This document shows, piece by piece, positions 1 to 13,400 of a stretch of DNA of 64,000 bases. The translations under genes were made by a program, and so were the position numbers. The stretch covers positions 20,397,042 through 20,461,041 of the forward strand of contig NC_058059.1 in assembly GCF_020085105.1 (NCBI RefSeq), read 5' to 3'. A model generated the notes under the pieces. That model did no database searches. It had not been told where the DNA came from and saw only the letters and a list, made by a program, of their open reading frames with translations. This stretch comes from Siniperca chuatsi. Its lineage: Eukaryota; Chordata; Actinopteri; Centrarchiformes; Sinipercidae. Each line of letters opens with the position of its first letter. The stretch's first letter is position 1.

Positions 1-52
1 TTGCACAAAACAAAACAAACGTCCCCCGCTGAGAGCAGAGACAGGGGGAGTG

Positions 53-223
53 TTAAATAATTAGAGGGGAAAGTTGGCAGCGTGCCCGATAAACAGTTGG
101 AGGAGGCGGAGGGAGGGTCTGGTCTCTGGACACGAAGGGCACGGTCCTGGCATCCAGGAACAGATGTAGGGCGAATAGTGAGATCAGCAGTATGAGTGGA
201 CTCTCTAATCTGCTGCTCCACAT
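53..223 (-). CDS. Possible short secreted peptide or first coding exon (unrecognised)
   Basis: An ATG at 223 opens a 56-codon frame ending in TAA at 53-55. Residues 1-9 (MWSSRLESP) look like a signal-peptide n-region and residues 10-23 (LILLISLFALHLFL) are a clear hydrophobic core. A D-A-R segment follows, then a proline-rich stretch with five consecutive P at about 38-42. I do not recognise the protein. It could be the first exon of a secreted or membrane protein whose remaining exons lie beyond the left edge, in which case the last residues before the stop would be intronic read-through; no strong GT donor was evident. It could equally be a chance ORF. There is no supporting neighbour on this side. 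Confidence is low. Confidence 0.22.
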   Translation of the reverse strand: MWSSRLESPLILLISLFALHLFLDARTVPFVSRDQTLPPPPPTVYRARCQLSPLII

Positions 224-2567
224 GAAAACATACTGGAAATACTTACTAGATTAGATTATTGGCTCTGTAAAACTCGCTTTACACAGCGGTTTGTCAATCA
301 GAATGAAGTCAATTTAATATTTGCTGGATTTTGCAAGAAAAAAGATCCAAACATATAAGAAATTGAAATCAATCAGCATGCATCGTGAAGCTGGTGCTAA
401 TGTTTTAAAAGAGGCCAAAACTAATAAAAGTGAAGATGTGAGAAAAGACTAGAAGCACCATTCACTTCAGGCTTCTCCTGCTTTTCCTCCCTGAACACAG
501 CCCGATTAACCTGCTTAGGGGTCCTGGGGCAAAAATGAGCTGTGGGCCCCCACTGAATTGTCTGCAACTTTTAGTGCTGTTATCTTGGCCAGGTCTCCGT
601 TGCAAAAAAAAAAGTTTCCAACCTCAATTGGGACTATTTACTTTGTTAAATAAAAATAAAAAAAAAATTAAAAAAGAAAATAACAAAGAAAACTACCACA
701 AACCAAATGACACACACACAATGGACTTTTGGGGCCTCTGGATCTGGTCTGAGGCCCTGGGGCAGATGCTACTTTGCAAAGTGGATAATCCAGACTTGAA
801 GTCCAACGTATACATAGGTATATAAATGTGGTTCAGGTGGTCAGTTGATCTACCACTTTGGTTCAGACTGAAATATCTCAACAACTATTTCGTGGATTGC
901 CATCAAATTTTGAACTGACATTCATGGTCCCAAGAGGATGAACCTTTTAACTTTTCATCAGGTTAAAGTCCTAACTTCTCCAATAGCCTACTTTAGTTTA
1001 TGATCAAATGCCTGCAGAACTAGCAAATGTTAGCATGCTAACACCCTGAAATAAGTTGGTGATTATGGTTAACATTACAAGCTAAACATCAACATGTTAG
1101 CATTGTCATTGCAGCAGTGCACAGTAGGCTAGCATGCTGGCGTTAGCGTTTAGCTAAAAGCACAGCTGCCTCACAGAGCTGCTAGCATGGCTGTAGACTC
1201 TTCTTCTTTGTTTCATGGCGACGCCTGGTGTTTGTCTGTTACCCGGTCCAAATGCTGTCGTTTTTCAATGTAGACAAAGAACTTCTTTGTATATTGCCAG
1301 TCAAATCATTTCATTTTGTGTAAAGTAGCAACATCACGGCTGTGTCACTGGCTGACGGTGACTAACAGCCAGACAGCAGCCTGAGACACAACTCAAAAAG
1401 CCTCAAATTTTAAAGCCCACATTGAATGAGGTAATGTGCAGTGCTGCACCTTGACTTGCGAAACAAGTGACCAAACCAGCGTCCACAGTCCACTGCCGGA
1501 TATAATAAGCTAGTGAGCTGTAGCACATTGAACAGCTCAAAAACTTAGCTGCAAATGTCAACATCACTCAGTTTAGATGAGGAAAGACAAACAGAGCAAA
1601 CAGGAATAGACGTCAAACGCTGTTTTATAAATAAATATGAATTACTCGAATTTTCTTCTGCTATATTTTATGGCTTCATGTGTCTGTTTGTATTAGCTGT
1701 TGTATTGATTTGCAGACACAGCATTCAAAGAAGCAAACCTGGCACATGATCACTCTGAGTACAAGGAATTATTACTAATTATTGTTGACATTGTCAGAAC
1801 GTCAAGATTCTGATTTCTTCCTCTCACGTCATCACACAGTGTGTCTTTATCTGGCAGTGAAGGCTGCTGCAGTGTAGTTCTGCTGAATCCTGAGGAGATG
1901 AGGAGAAAAGTCTCCTCACCAGAGGGATGGAGACAGGGCTGGCCACCACCCTGTAACCCATGGTAACGCCATCAGCTGCAGTGGGAGGAGCTACGTGTCT
2001 CACTGAGTCTGGATTGGCTGGGAACAGGTGTTCTGAGGTTCCATATAGGGAAGATGGAGGAGGACTGGAGGAGGCGTTGTTGAAGAGGAAGCAGGGCTCA
2101 AGGGGGTTACTTTCAGATCAGTTGTTGCTTACCTGATTAAAACACAGCAACACAATTCATCACTGATTTCTATTCATAGCTTTTTCTGTTCTTTCTTTTT
2201 AACTTGGCCTATGTGATCTTCTGACATTTATATCTGTTGTATTAATTAGGTTAACTGAGATGCTCATTTGGCACATCAACCTGAATCTCAATCAATTGAA
2301 TATGAAGTGGGGTTTTGACATTTTCTATAAGCTTTGCACTTTCTTCATTCCTTTTATGATTTCTGCCACACTGTCTCCCATATTTGACTCAATGCACTGC
2401 CATCAATGATTGTCTCATTATCTTTGTTTTACACATAGCTGCATCCGTTTTCGAATGGGAATAACAAGAAGCTTAACCTCCCCCTGGAGCTGTTTTTTTT
2501 TTTAAAGAACATTGTTCCAATTTCATTCTGCCCCTTTGCACAACTAAAAATTATAATTCAAAAGCTC
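224..2567. other. Non-coding, repeat-bearing left flank
   Basis: No convincing coding region is visible. About 830-960 is an inverted, degenerate copy of a dispersed repeat also present at 35.9-36.3 kb; the shared text includes a stretch reading roughly 'atatctcaa..act..tggattgccat' followed by 'gacattcatggtcc'. From 1020 to 1200 the sequence is full of GCTAAC/GTTAGC-type words, a texture seen again at 34.5-35.0 kb. A 64-codon ORF at 1555-1749 has no recognisable domain. Confidence 0.5.
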
Positions 2568-3121
2568 TAAGGGAAAGTTCGAAATTTTGGGACATATGCA
2601 TATTCGCTCTCTTGCCAACAGTTAGATGCGAATACAGATATCTTTCTCATGTCCGTACGGTAAATGTGTAGCTGGAGCCAGCAGCCAGCTAAGTTAGCTT
2701 AGCATAAAAACTGGTAGCAGGGGGAAACAGCTAGCCTGGCTCTGTCCAAAGGACAAAAAATCTGTCAGTACCTCTAAAGCTCACAAGTTTGTGTAAAAAC
2801 AGTGGGGGGTTATGTGCTATTTCTTTGCCGGGCTCAGTAACATGGCTGCTCCCAGCCAAGAGATAACTTGTCATTCACACTTCAGTTTTTGTACTGATTA
2901 AACAAACAAAATACTGTTAATTAATGAGCTTTGGAGGTGGCTGATTGTGGTAGGCTGATTGTGTTACCTTTAGACAGATTCAGGCTACTTGTTTTTTTCC
3001 CTGCTTCCAGTCTTTATGCTAAGCTAAGCTAACTGTCTCCTGACTCTAGTTTCATATTGAGCAAACAGACATGAGAGTGGTATGAATCTTCTCACCTAAC
3101 TCTCGGCAAGAAACATACATG
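2568..3121. mobile_element. Foldback MITE, copy 1
   Basis: This is a non-autonomous DNA element with long inverted arms. The left arm has 'ctagcctggctctgtccaaa' near 2732-2751 and the right arm has the complementary word order near 2960-3060 ('tttatgctaagctaagctaac', 'agacatgagagtggtatga'). Terminal words are 'cttgccaacagttagatg' at left and 'ctaactctcggcaag' at right. The same family recurs near 42.7, 51.6, 58.3 and 60.8 kb. No coding capacity is visible. The superfamily cannot be assigned from the window alone. Confidence 0.75.
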
Positions 3122-5014
3122 CTCGGTGTGAATGTAGAGTATATATTAGGTATAGTATGTTATGCTGTAGGTTAAACTACTTCATATTAATTAGGGTAGT
3201 TTAACAAGCAATTCAAATGCTCATTATATGTTTTGTATGCAGTTTCCTTATCTGTGAAGTACAGTCATCACAGAAATGTTGTAGAGTAGAAAGTACATAT
3301 TTCTCCAGAAGCACATTTCAATCAGAAATGATAACACAAGTGAACAAAATGCAGATGCTTAATTTTAATAAATCTACTTTGGACAGGTAAAATCCAATTA
3401 ACAGTATTCATTCAGAGAGGCAGCGTTATAGATGGGGTCTTAATCCTGGTGAAAGGGTAGGGTAGTGGAGGGGAAAAGACTGCAGAGCGATGATATATGT
3501 AAGGTAGCTTGAATATCCTCCAGCTGGGATGATCAGCAGTCAATAGGAACGCTTGCTAACAAATCCCAGTGATGGGATCCATAATTAGATCCACAATATG
3601 TGTGCGACAAGAGTTTCCTACTTCACGTTTCCTTTTTTGTGCTACTCGTAGACACACTAGAGTATTAGATGGTTTCCTACACAGCTTCGTGTTTTAATGC
3701 CAATGCATGACACTGACATTTTGGCAACATCAAGAGAAAAATTAACTGAAAAACTTGAATAATGTGAAGCTTATTGTAGAAAATATGGCATGGTTGTAAA
3801 TGAGAGGAAAACAAAGTTGATGGTAATTGTGGGGAGACATTTTTAAGGAAATAACAGAAGGCACCAGTGGCAGTCAGCACTGCTGAGTGTCTGCCACTGG
3901 AGGGAGTCAGCTCTGTGCAGCAGGTTTACTTCTGTGAGAGAGAGCACACAAGGGGAGAGCAGTTTCAAATAGTTCAAATCCATGCTGACATGGTGTCATC
4001 CTGAAGGTCTTCCTGCTCTGGTTTCAAGCAGCCAAAACACAGGGTCAAAGGTTTGATGGGTGAGGGCTCCGCAAAGAACAACTCTCGAAATGTTATACTC
4101 GACAGGAAGGGCTTTAAACAAACGGGTTTGTTACAGCAGGGCACACAGATTTAAACAAGACACAATAAACAATCTCAAATCCAACAAGTTCTATTCTTTG
4201 CTCAACTTGGCCCTTTGTAAGCCATTAAAATGCATAATTTGCCAACATTTCAACCTAATTGTTACTGTTTTTAGCTGTCCATTGTCTAATAAATACATTT
4301 TATAAAAGAACCCCAGCATCTTCTCACCTCAGCTGCTTTTCCCCCCGAAACTGAACTGAGTATCTTCATACTGTAACGGACAACCACAGCTCATAGGAGT
4401 TTACAGCGAGTTAGGAAACGTATTGTGATTTCCTGAGAGCCCCGATGCCAACCAAGCTTCTGCTGCCGTGGACCTGAATCATGTCCAAGACGACGTCCCT
4501 GCTGAGGGTGACAGTACCAAGTAGATGGAACAACTGAAATGACGAGGGCACTTGCAAATGACAAGGTAAAACAAAATGTAAACCATGCTTTGGAGTTTCA
4601 TTTTTACCACTTCACTTTCTTCCTCAGCAGATGGAGTTTGCCAGCTGTTGTTGGAATTTTAAATGTTGAAATTTCTATCTTTGTCCACTTTAAGGACTTC
4701 TGTAAAGATATTGATTAGATTGACACCTGGTTGCTTCCATTAGTTTCATTTTATAGTAAATTCAATGTTGTAGAGCTTTTTTGGCCTGCTGGTCAAACAA
4801 AACAAGCATTTTTAGGACACTGATCACTTTGGGCTCTGATCATTTCTAACATGATCGTTATTTTATAGACAAAACGGTTCATTTAAAAAAAAACTTGACT
4901 GAATAAAACATGAAAATTAGTCCTTAAGTCCTTAAGGATTACATATTTAAGTATCAACAAAAGGGTAAATTAAATTCAGTTAAAAAGATCATTACATTTT
5001 AGGAATTTAAGAGC
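3122..5014. other. Non-coding interval downstream of bnip3l
   Basis: AT-rich DNA with no supported ORF. Short frames at 3677-3880 (-) and 4060-4305 (+) have no domain features and I regard them as chance. No tRNA or other RNA gene was recognised. Confidence 0.45.
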
Positions 5015-7494
5015 AGCATTTAGCAAAATTGGATCCTTTATTTTCCTATTTCACATTTTGCATAGCCAATAATTTAGCAGCATGGCATGGTTTCCTGTGG
5101 GATACAAGTATCAAACAGATTTACAGTAATTCTTTCAGAGCTATCAAATTTAAGAAGGCACACTCAGTGAATAGCTTCATTCAGGTTATCTTTAATGACA
5201 AAATGTTTATCAATTTTTCCAATGTAGTGGGAAAAAGAAAATCAAAGCAAATGCATCATTACAATAACTACTACTTCGACCATCGCAGCCTGAGGGAAAT
5301 CTCTCCAGACCTTCCATTTCCCATCAGGCCCTGCCATCAACAATGGGGGTTTTATTTTCACACTTTGAAACACAACCCATGTCTAGCTTGACTACCGCTC
5401 TGGGCGTTCACAATCTTTCTGCTACATCTGGAAAAAACAAAAGACACACAACTCAAAACAAACCAAAACAGGAAATAACAATCCAAAGTATCGCTGTCAA
5501 ACGCTGCATGTACAAACACAGGCAGAGACATGTATGTCGTGTGCAGTACCGCTGTGGCTGAAATGGAGACAATACCCGAGTCACTGTCGGTAGTTAAGAG
5601 TCTGTCATAAGAGGTAAAGCAAAAAATAGTCGACCTGCTGGTTCAAATAGTATTTGCAGCGGAATTATGTCATGGGAGAGGCTAGTTCTACCTTTACTTC
5701 AAGTAGCTGTCAAAATCTGTACATCTGTCAACAAAGTAGTCCACAACAAGCCAATTATCGGATGAAAACCTGCAAATGCTCAAAAAAAGAGTTAATTTAC
5801 TCCTGAATAACTGAAATATCAGATCTCTAGGAATTATTTACTTCTGGTTGGGGTGACTTTGCAACAAAAAACACCCTTGTATGTCCTGCAGAAATAAAGA
5901 ATAACTTCTCAGGATCTGGCTTTCGATGAGATCTGAACTTCTAAATCAAATATTATTTGACGCAGGTCTGGCTCTGGTCAGTCCAACCTCAGACATACTG
6001 CAGTGAAGCCAATGTCTGGTATCAAGCTTTTCAATCACGCTGTACCGAATATGCAAGCCAAGTACCTGTGTTTACGCATAAAGTAAAGCCTTGTTAGGTA
6101 AAAACAAACCTCCCTTCCATGAGGTTCACCTGGTACTATCTGCCAGTTCAAACTCAGACTGACCCTGGAATCAGTTCCCTTCATCTGCAGCTTGATGAAG
6201 TATCTCTGCTTGTTTTGTTGGGAGTGTTAGAATGCAGGGCTGGCTACCACTGGACATTTTTCCTCAAAGATAGCGGCTTTGAAAACAATTTTCGGAGTAA
6301 AAGTAAATTATTTCAAGTGTAACATTTATCTTTCATGAAATACTTGCATTTTTTGTAAATAAAATTACTCAAAAACGTCCTCAAAGCAAATGTCAAATCC
6401 TTTTTGATGACTTAAAAATCACCAAAAAAAGAAGAAACAATAGGAGTACTGTGTAATGTAAATCCAGTCCAATCTGGAGTAAAAGTGGAAGGACAAAGTG
6501 GACACAGACTGTTTGTACAGACGACTGAACCTTTCTGGACCGTGCAGTGCCGTTACCCAAGACCCAACCACAAAATACTGTTAGTGTACACACTGTAAGG
6601 GACACACTGCCTGCCTGCACACATCTACACCTTGGTTTCCAGTTATTGTCACTTTGCAAAAATATTCATTCAGATGCACAACTGAATAGATTTTCATTAC
6701 TAGTTTTCATCACAGAAAAGGTGAAAAAAAAAAAAAAAAGTCACATAAATCTCTCTCTCGTCTGGCAGACAGAGCCAGAGACTCCCCCAGTGCAATTCGT
6801 GAGCACTTGTGGTTTGGGATGGCAACTATAACTCCTTTCATCATTACAACTTTTCAATAAACCACCACTGTTGTAAAATAAAATAAAAATAAAAAAGATC
6901 CTGTTACCTATAGAAAATGAACAAAATGGCTACTTTCAAAAAAGGCATGATCACTTCTTCTGTTCGTGTAGCCAACTCTGAATGTGGTCACACCCTTTTG
7001 AGATCGAGTGTTGGGCTACTCATGTTGGTGGTACAATCTGTGGTCAGTTCTAAAACTGGACAGTACTCCCTTGTTGTCAGATAATCAAAGGGCACTGGGA
7101 CAGCATATGTAATAGAAGAGTTTGGTTTGATGCTGTGACGCTCCCTGAAAACCCCCCCGTTATAAACACTGAAACCCAATCGCTGGGGAAAGGGAAATAT
7201 GACCCTATTTATTCTTTGAAAAGCTTATACAAATGAGTGAAGGATATAAGGGGGGAGAGAGGGGATATCTACAAACAGTCGGAGAACAGCGATCAAGAAA
7301 AAAAGGGTGGGGAAGGAGGGGAGAGAGAGGAAATGGTATTTCTCCTGAGAACATGTCATATCTCAGGGATTTGGGGCGGGGGGGGGGCACGCAGGCGGGA
7401 CAGAGGGAGGAGTGATGGGCATTCTTCTCATGACAGCAAATCTTTCTCCAACAACTTATGGCCACTTCTCAGGCACTTTTCTTCAGTTCCAGGT
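5015..7494 (-). other. bnip3l: bnip3l 3' UTR (inferred extent)
   Basis: This segment follows the bnip3l stop codon directly on the minus strand and has no coding features. Minus-strand AATAAA signals (tttatt on plus) occur at 7208-7213, 5351-5356 and 5037-5042. The last of these would give a 3' UTR of about 2.4-2.5 kb, similar to the long 3' UTR known for mammalian BNIP3L. A nearby plus-strand G-rich run lies at about 7373-7387. The end point is inferred only from the hexamers, and alternative polyadenylation at the 7208 site would give a short UTR. Confidence 0.35.
5037..5042 (-). terminator. bnip3l: Candidate distal polyadenylation signal of bnip3l
   Basis: AATAAA on the minus strand, the most distal good hexamer before the sequence loses UTR-like continuity. 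Cleavage would be expected 10-30 nt lower. Proximal alternatives are at 5351-5356 and 7208-7213. Confidence 0.35.
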
Positions 7495-10400
7495 TCAGAA
7501 AGAGCTGGCGGGTGGCGTGGTCAACCTCTTTCCGATGTAGACTCTGTTGAGAAGAAGGTACACAGACAAGAAGCAGGTTACATATCACCATCCCACAAAC
7601 CATCCTCCCTGCAGTATGCGAATGTGACTATCACTGTGAAAAACATCCAGCTGTGGTGGTGTATTGACTAGACATGCAAGGCAAGGCTTAACCTCTTGTC
7701 AACTCCCCGATCTGAGGTCAGGAATCACTTTTCAACTGACTACGTTACATTCATTATTCCGTCTTCACCTATCAATGGATTAGAAAATAACAGGATGTTA
7801 AGCCAATGCTTCCCAAACTGGGAAGTTTATGCAGGGCAACTTGATTGACCAGTCACCGGTCCATCTGTCCGGGCCAGTGGTGGACTGGTCCACTTCTGAA
7901 AAGTCGGTCGCTCTTCTTTAAGAACGGAGTGGACGTGGGATCCCAATATATTACCAATATGGCATGTAAATCTGCTCTTACTAACGTTAGACTGCTATAT
8001 GAGATGACACCCTCAATAACAGTCACGTTTTGGGTCTAAACACTATAATGAGCAGATTTACAGTAGTTCGGAACTTTAATTTACCTTCGACATGCCACAT
8101 TGGTAATATATTGGGATCCCACATCCACTCCATTCTTAAAGAAGTGGACCAGTCCACCACTGGCCCGGACGGACGGACCGATGACTGGTCAATCAAGTTG
8201 CCCTGCAAAAACTTGTACCATTATAGTGTTTAGACCCAAAACGTGCCTTTTATTGAGGGTGTCATCTCATATAGCAGTCTAATGTTAGTCCTATTATGAG
8301 ACACTTCATCGAGGGGACTTGTGGTTATTTGTCCATGAAGCCAGCTGCGTTGCGCTGTGGGTTTTCATAGCATCCCTACAATGTACTGTACTCTTTGATT
8401 GGATTAAAATGTAAATATTTACCTAATGTCTTATAGTGTAAGGATGATTGAAATGTCATTTTACGGTAAGTGTTCCAATATAGGGCCCCTATAATTATTA
8501 AATGATGGGGGGAAAAGGGTTACCTAAAACCAGCTAGCCATATCCTATGATCGCCATAGATAACGTTACATGAAACACCACCGCACAAAGTAAACTAAAT
8601 CTATAGCTTATGTATCGCTATGTGCTGCAAAATAAATTAATTACTCTATCACGAAAGATTCATTACTTGATATGACTGAGTCTGAGTCTCACTCCACTCC
8701 ACCATGAAATATGCAGGTTGTGCAACGAACTGGCAACCACTGGAATGGAATGGAATGGAGTGGGGGGGGTGCGTCATCTAGCAGCCGGATGTTATCAATT
8801 TTATCAATAGCACCTTTAAAATAAACAGAAATACAAGAAATACCAATAATAAAACTATTAGCCCCTTTTCTCATAAACTTCTTCATAAACAACAGGTACA
8901 GTTCAGTGAGAGCACCGCAGTGATTTATTATGTAACCGTATAAACCCCAGAACGGCCAAGAGGGATGCTGTGATTATGACAGGTTCGTTAATGACACTCA
9001 TTGCATACCACGTCACGTACAAGACTGCTGCCTGAGGTATCATCGCTGCGACGTTATCTGATTGAGGAGCGAGGATTACTGTAACATGTATTATCGCAAA
9101 CAGAACGTGCTCCTGGGAGTGTCGGAGCTCCCTGTGAGGCAGGTGTGCAGCCTTTCAGTCAGCAGCTGCTCTGCCAGTTTGTCAGATATGAAGGGAGGGA
9201 CACAGCCGACTTGTATCTGCGGCTGTACAGCTCCCCCTACTGGGGCTTATGTACAACTGGGAAATATTTCAAAAAGCATTATTAAAAATAAAACACAAAT
9301 GATCTTTGATTAAATTGTCTCAAAATATGTGAAACACTTCTAACAGGGGGAAAGCAAAATCTGAGCACAAACTGCTTCCACACTGATATCAATGCCCAAA
9401 CCTTTAACAACACTGAATGCTGGGTTCCCTGCCCTTATGTAAGCTACAAGAAGAAGTTTTGGCTTCAGTGGACAGTTTTAGTGTTCTGTGATGGTGTAAA
9501 CGCTGGTTTTTCACGCTGACAAGAAAACATTTCTGGGAGCAACAAAGAATATCTAACATTTTGGCATAAAAATAAAAAAGAGCTTTTGACTACTTTACGG
9601 CATACATATAAGTGTGAGCATTAAACAAAAAAATTAAAATCCATGCTGATCGTTCACTGATGAAACAAAATGGAAATCAGTTCTATACATTTCATTAAAC
9701 TACTTTCAGGCTTGATGCACACTCAGTGACACTGTGACTGGATGGGTGATCTGTGGCGTCTTTTTCTTACCCCAGCCCCAGAGCCAGGATGTGTGATAGC
9801 AGCAGCGAGGGGATGAAGACTTTGAGGAACTCGGCTGAGAAGATGCCTCCTTTCTTCATGGCCCCGGTCTTCCTCATGCTGAGTGTTACCGAGCGTCGAG
9901 GGTGACGGAAATGAAACTCCCTGCACAAATCACAGTCGCTTTAGACACAGCACAGTTGATTGACAACCTGACACCTGTCAATCGTGGTTAATGTGCCCCC
10001 AAACATCTATAGTTTAAGTCATTCATAGGTCATCAATATTCTTTGGTAAAAAAGCTTCTCAAATGAGACAATTTGCTTTTTTTCTCTGTTTCCAGTCAGT
10101 CATTTACTCACTTCCTTACAGTCAGTCTTTAATTTGAGGTCATAATTTTAAAAATCATTACAAGAGCTACATCTTATTCCAGGACTCATCCCATGTATGT
10201 TTGAGCATTTGGGAGCACAGAGGGTTGCTGATTGTGTTGGCAATACTGTTGCAAACCGACACAAATGCACACATCTGACCCATGTTATTGCTGCTAGCCC
10301 TTGGTAGACTGGATCGTCCCAAAATCTGACATAATCTTACTGAGAAACATTTGAGTATTTAAATGTTGTGTGTGGCAATAAGAGTCAGCTTTCCCCCTCC

Positions 10401-13400
10401 CATTTTGATATAAAAAAATATTCTGAATTAGTTTGTTGGCATATATTCATGATATACAAAAATAAAAAAGAAACAGTCAATCAACAGGATATATGATTGT
10501 GCACCAGCTAAACCGTAGGTGTGACGCATTACAGAAACGTCAAGAATAAACAAGGGCTGAAAATCTGAGATGGTCTACACGAGACAAAATATGAATCATT
10601 TCTTCAGATTTCTGAAAAAAAAAAAAAGAAAAAAAAAAAAGGTTTAACTTTGTAGATCAATTCACCTTCAACTCTTCAAAGGTTACGTCAGCATCAGAGT
10701 TTCACACACTATTTCTGGCAGCTGGCTTTATAATTGTGCTTTAGACCAATTTTATTGGCATAATGACTAGCCACTTTCTGGAGACAAACAGGCAGCTGTG
10801 TGTGTTTGGCTGCCATGGAAACATTACTTTGACGTTTACTGAGTTGAGACTTACTTGGGGGGAATGTTTTCCGGTCGACTAGACCAGTCCGCAACCCAAT
10901 CTGCGTCCTTCATCAGGATGTCCATGTCCCTCTCCTTGTCCAAGACGTCCTCTTCTGACTAAAGACACACACACACACACTTTAGCAACATAGGCCTTCA
11001 GGATTTATGACCATGATTCTTTCAAGACAAACAAGACATGTTCTGTATATTTATGCATATGTCATGGACAGAGACTCCTTCTCAAATAAGTTTTTTGACT
11101 ACAGAAAAACACACTTAAGTTTTGTTTCCAGAGAGCCCTCACAGATCGAAAGAGAAAAAGAGAGAAAGTAATAGTGACAGTGCATGCTGTGCAAAAGAAA
11201 CAGAAATCCACACAGGGTGTGGCAGCCATCTCCATGGAAACTAAAGGCAGGCAGCAGTTGTCATTCTCGTGTACACACACCACTTCAGGGCCAGTGGTTG
11301 AGGTTGCCATGGCAACAGACTGATGGAGAACCTGAGAGGCACACAAGCCCTTACTTGGCTGTCTCTTCTGCCGGTCATGTCCACGTCAAAGATGATCTGT
11401 CCGTCATCCTGGGGACTGTGGGGCCGCGGAGGGCTGTGGGCCGAGTCAAAAACCACAAATCAGAGGCCTCGTTATTAGCAAAGCCACGAACTCATGACTC
11501 CTTATGAACTTCACATCATCCTGGAAAATTCTCTCATGTGTGTGTTATAGACTTTATACCACGGGAATGGAAAATATTTGTTTCTGGTGTTCGATACAAT
11601 CATGTGACAGAACACCTCAAAACATAATTCAGGTCAAATGCTGAACAGACATTCCAAATCAGTGCTCAAGGATATTAGGATTAGGATATTAAACTACAAG
11701 TAACCATAGCAACAGTGCTTCAGATAACCGTAGGTTTAATAGACTACTAAAAAACCTATGATTTCAACACAGCTTCTCTTTTGGGGGGTAAATTTTATTT
11801 ACCGTTTTATATATGGATATACAAAACGCATTGAACCCAAGGGATAACAGGTTAAAGGAAGAACGCTTATTTTCCAACACGGTCTCCAAGATGTTAGAAA
11901 CCAAGACAAAAGAAAAGCATAAATACATAATTAAACAATATCATTTTTAATAACCAATATTTTTTTATTAATACTTCTGGTTACATTATGTACTTAAGAA
12001 ACTTGCATACTGGCTTTGGTGTTATAGTCAGAAATTAATCAGCAAATATTTTGATGATCAAATAATAGTTTTAAGTAATGTATCTAAAAATAAATGTATT
12101 ATTCAGGGGTTTTAAAGGGCAGTTTTTCTCCATCTCGCATCATTAAAAACAAAAACAAATAAAATAAAATAAAAATTCCATGGGAAGATGAAATATGTGG
12201 CTCTGGGGGCTTGCATGGGCATTTGTTTTTATTTTCTGATTTTTAATAGACTAAGCAATTACTCACTTAGGAGGGAAAAAAGCCAATAAATTAAATGAAT
12301 CGCAAATTAAAATAATCATTGCTAACTGGCAGCTCTAGCATTAGCACTCCTTGTCAAGTTAAGTTACTGTGTAGACAGGAAATAGGGCCGATGCCATCCG
12401 GTTGTTTCCTTGGCAGAAGCAATGCCTGTAAGTTGAAATATCATTGTTCAAGAGCTCATCTGAAGATATTAAGAAGAATTTAATGGAAATTGAATGTTGC
12501 TGTTTGTTGTTTTATGATCTTGCTCTGTGATTGCAGTAATTTAATTAGTCAACTTAACTTCTCATATCATAATTGGGATTTCATTTAGTGTTGCTAGGTT
12601 TAATTTTGTTGCAAACTGGAAAAATGAGTAAAAATCCATGTATGTATGTAACATGTCATGGGCACTAGGCCTACTTTGTTATCCAGTAATTTTGTATTGT
12701 ATATTTTACTTTATCCTTTCAGTTCCACTCCTGTTTTATGACTTCATGCACATCGAGCAAGAAAGCTATGTCCTGACTCACGTGTGGTTGTGAAAGGAGT
12801 TTGCTTGCTGTCTACATTTTAAAACACCTCGAATAGGACAGTGTATAATGTTTACCAGTCCTTTACCCAGCAGTAAAGTCCTGCTGCTCCTGTACTCTGA
12901 CCTCTCTGATGAAATGTGTACTGAAGTGCGTCTTAGAAAAGGACAAGGAAAGAAAACATTTTCCTAATGAAATCTGTGTAATATGACACCTGAACTGGTC
13001 TAAAAGTGTTAAGACACTGCCATGTTGATGTTTGTGTTCCTGCTTATTTCAGAGCAGCTTGTTGATACAGCGTTCTTGGCTCAAATACTTAGACTGAGTA
13101 CGTGGCTCTCTGATAAGCTCTGCTGTATCGCAGCCTTGAGGATTACACATAAGCACATGATGTGGAAGGGAGTTGAAGGGTCGAGACTTTTCTAACATGC
13201 TCAATAAAACGGGAGGCAAGAAGACGTCATTTTATTTTCGGAAGCCAACGCAACTTTTAAGTAGCTGTGAAGTCAGAGTCAAAGCTGACTCAACAAGAGT
13301 GCAATTATGAAGGAGAAGCCACTCCTGATTTATGGCTGAATTCAGTTTTCTACTGGAATATTAAGTTTAGGGTTTTTAGAAGCTAAGTGACAGATATTAA

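Noticed and set aside
5029-5391. 120-codon plus-strand ORF
   Set aside because: Lies antisense in the inferred bnip3l 3' UTR, low-complexity composition, no recognisable motif.
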